From contig NZ_CP095074.1 in NCBI RefSeq assembly GCF_022919835.1, positions 4,318,001 to 4,382,000 of the forward strand: a stretch of 64,000 bases of DNA. Reading direction: 5' to 3'. This document shows, piece after piece, positions 63,835-64,000 of this stretch; position 1 is the first letter of the stretch, and each line of letters opens with the position of its first letter. The position numbers and the translations under genes were made by a program. The notes beneath the pieces are model-generated. The model had not been told where the DNA came from and searched no databases. It saw nothing but the letters and a program-made list of their open reading frames with translations. This stretch comes from Halobacillus shinanisalinarum (GTDB lineage: Bacteria > Bacillota > Bacilli > Bacillales > Halobacillaceae).

Positions 63835-63888
63835 ATGTTGAATGAATTCGAAATTTCTATACTGATAGACGAACGCCGTCCAAGATAG
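63835..63888 (+). CDS. Possible 17-codon leader peptide
   Basis: ATG after AAAGGAGTGGATATTCG, 17 codons (ends DERRPR) and TAG, 9 nt before a hairpin that contains the ribosome binding site of the next gene. The arrangement resembles a translational or transcriptional attenuation leader. Confidence 0.45.
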   Translation: MLNEFEISILIDERRPR

Positions 63889-63897
63889 TCGGTGATG

Positions 63898-63938
63898 ATT
63901 ACTCCTCTGGTGAACTTAATAGGAGGGGAGTTTTTTTG
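63898..63938 (+). promoter_or_regulatory. Hairpin masking the ribosome binding site of the last gene, terminator-like
   Basis: ACTCCTCT (63901-63908) pairs with AGGAGGGGAGT (63921-63931), followed by seven T. It includes the GGAGG of the TTG start at 63936, so it could act as a terminator, as a translation block, or both. Confidence 0.5.
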
Positions 63939-64000
63939 AAATCACATACGTATTTTAGTGGTATGTTTTCTTTGGTACAGGTTAAAAGGTTATTAGTGAG
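63936..64000 (+). CDS. Start of a gene running off the window
   Basis: TTG after AGGAGGGGAG, open to the window end for 21 codons (begins KSHTYFSGMFSLVQVKRLL). Too short to identify. If the upstream hairpin is a terminator instead, this start may be spurious. Confidence 0.35.
   Translation, partial: MKSHTYFSGMFSLVQVKRLLV

Overview
The window looks like a chromosomal segment of a Gram-positive, spore-forming member of the Bacillaceae, probably a moderately halophilic genus such as Halobacillus or a close relative. The genus is an inference. The support is strong AAGGAGG-type ribosome binding sites, many GTG/TTG starts, Spo0M, a YjcZ-type small protein, a 3D-domain protein, a Zur-type operator in front of a zinc-free S14 gene, acidic exported proteins, and an ilv-leu operon in Bacillus order. 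No rRNA, tRNA, prophage, transposase or CRISPR array was seen.

Layout. 1-6486: the end of an ilvC-leuABCD-ilvA operon. 6550-7297: a MITE-like repeat. 7350-14641: fatty acid desaturase, an iron-siderophore binding protein and fused permease behind a Fur-box promoter, dapF, a YjbQ protein and a YeeE/YedE (TsuA-like) sulfur transporter. 14866-24794: small proteins, a 3D-domain protein, a zinc-ribbon membrane protein paired with a trypsin-like protease, a ZIP transporter, a degenerate YgjP-like protein, an SDR, a carboxylesterase and alternative rpsN. 24972-29439: TPP riboswitch-thiT, a DUF1028 protein, spo0M, and an ArsR-type regulator with an MFS exporter sharing operators. 29580-33808: fdhD, formate dehydrogenase and DUF1641. 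33901-48336: mostly single-gene units (aldo/keto reductase, penicillin acylase homologue, nitroreductase, PBP3-like transpeptidase, second-type rsgA, MFS exporter, thermolysin-family protease, nucleoside hydrolase). 48556-48800: a compact type I toxin-antitoxin locus of the holin-like/BsrE type. 49087-55831: a seven-gene sugar operon. 55910-64000: fabI, amine oxidase, DedA, a second MITE-like copy in opposite orientation, ppaC, GNAT, CorA and several very small membrane-protein genes.

The most coherent system is 49087-55831. RmlA, RmlB, a WecE-type transaminase and a WecD-type acetyltransferase would make dTDP-4-acetamido-4,6-dideoxygalactose. A polyprenyl-phosphate glycosyltransferase, a four-helix SMR/ArnE-like carrier and a large multi-spanning DUF6044 protein would load it on a lipid, flip it and transfer it outside the cell.

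The best non-protein signals are: the toxin locus, whose mRNA ends are exactly complementary over 12 nt and which has an antisense promoter; the 0.75-0.89 kb repeat with 17-bp inverted ends and short flanking duplications; duplicated operators around the ArsR/MFS pair; a perfect 25-bp Zur-type palindrome; and ribosome-binding-site-sequestering hairpins before rsgA and before the last, truncated gene. Two genes have abnormal starts, ilvA (one base missing after a good RBS-TTG) and the zinc-ribbon gene (ATC where ATG is expected). These could be real or sequence errors.
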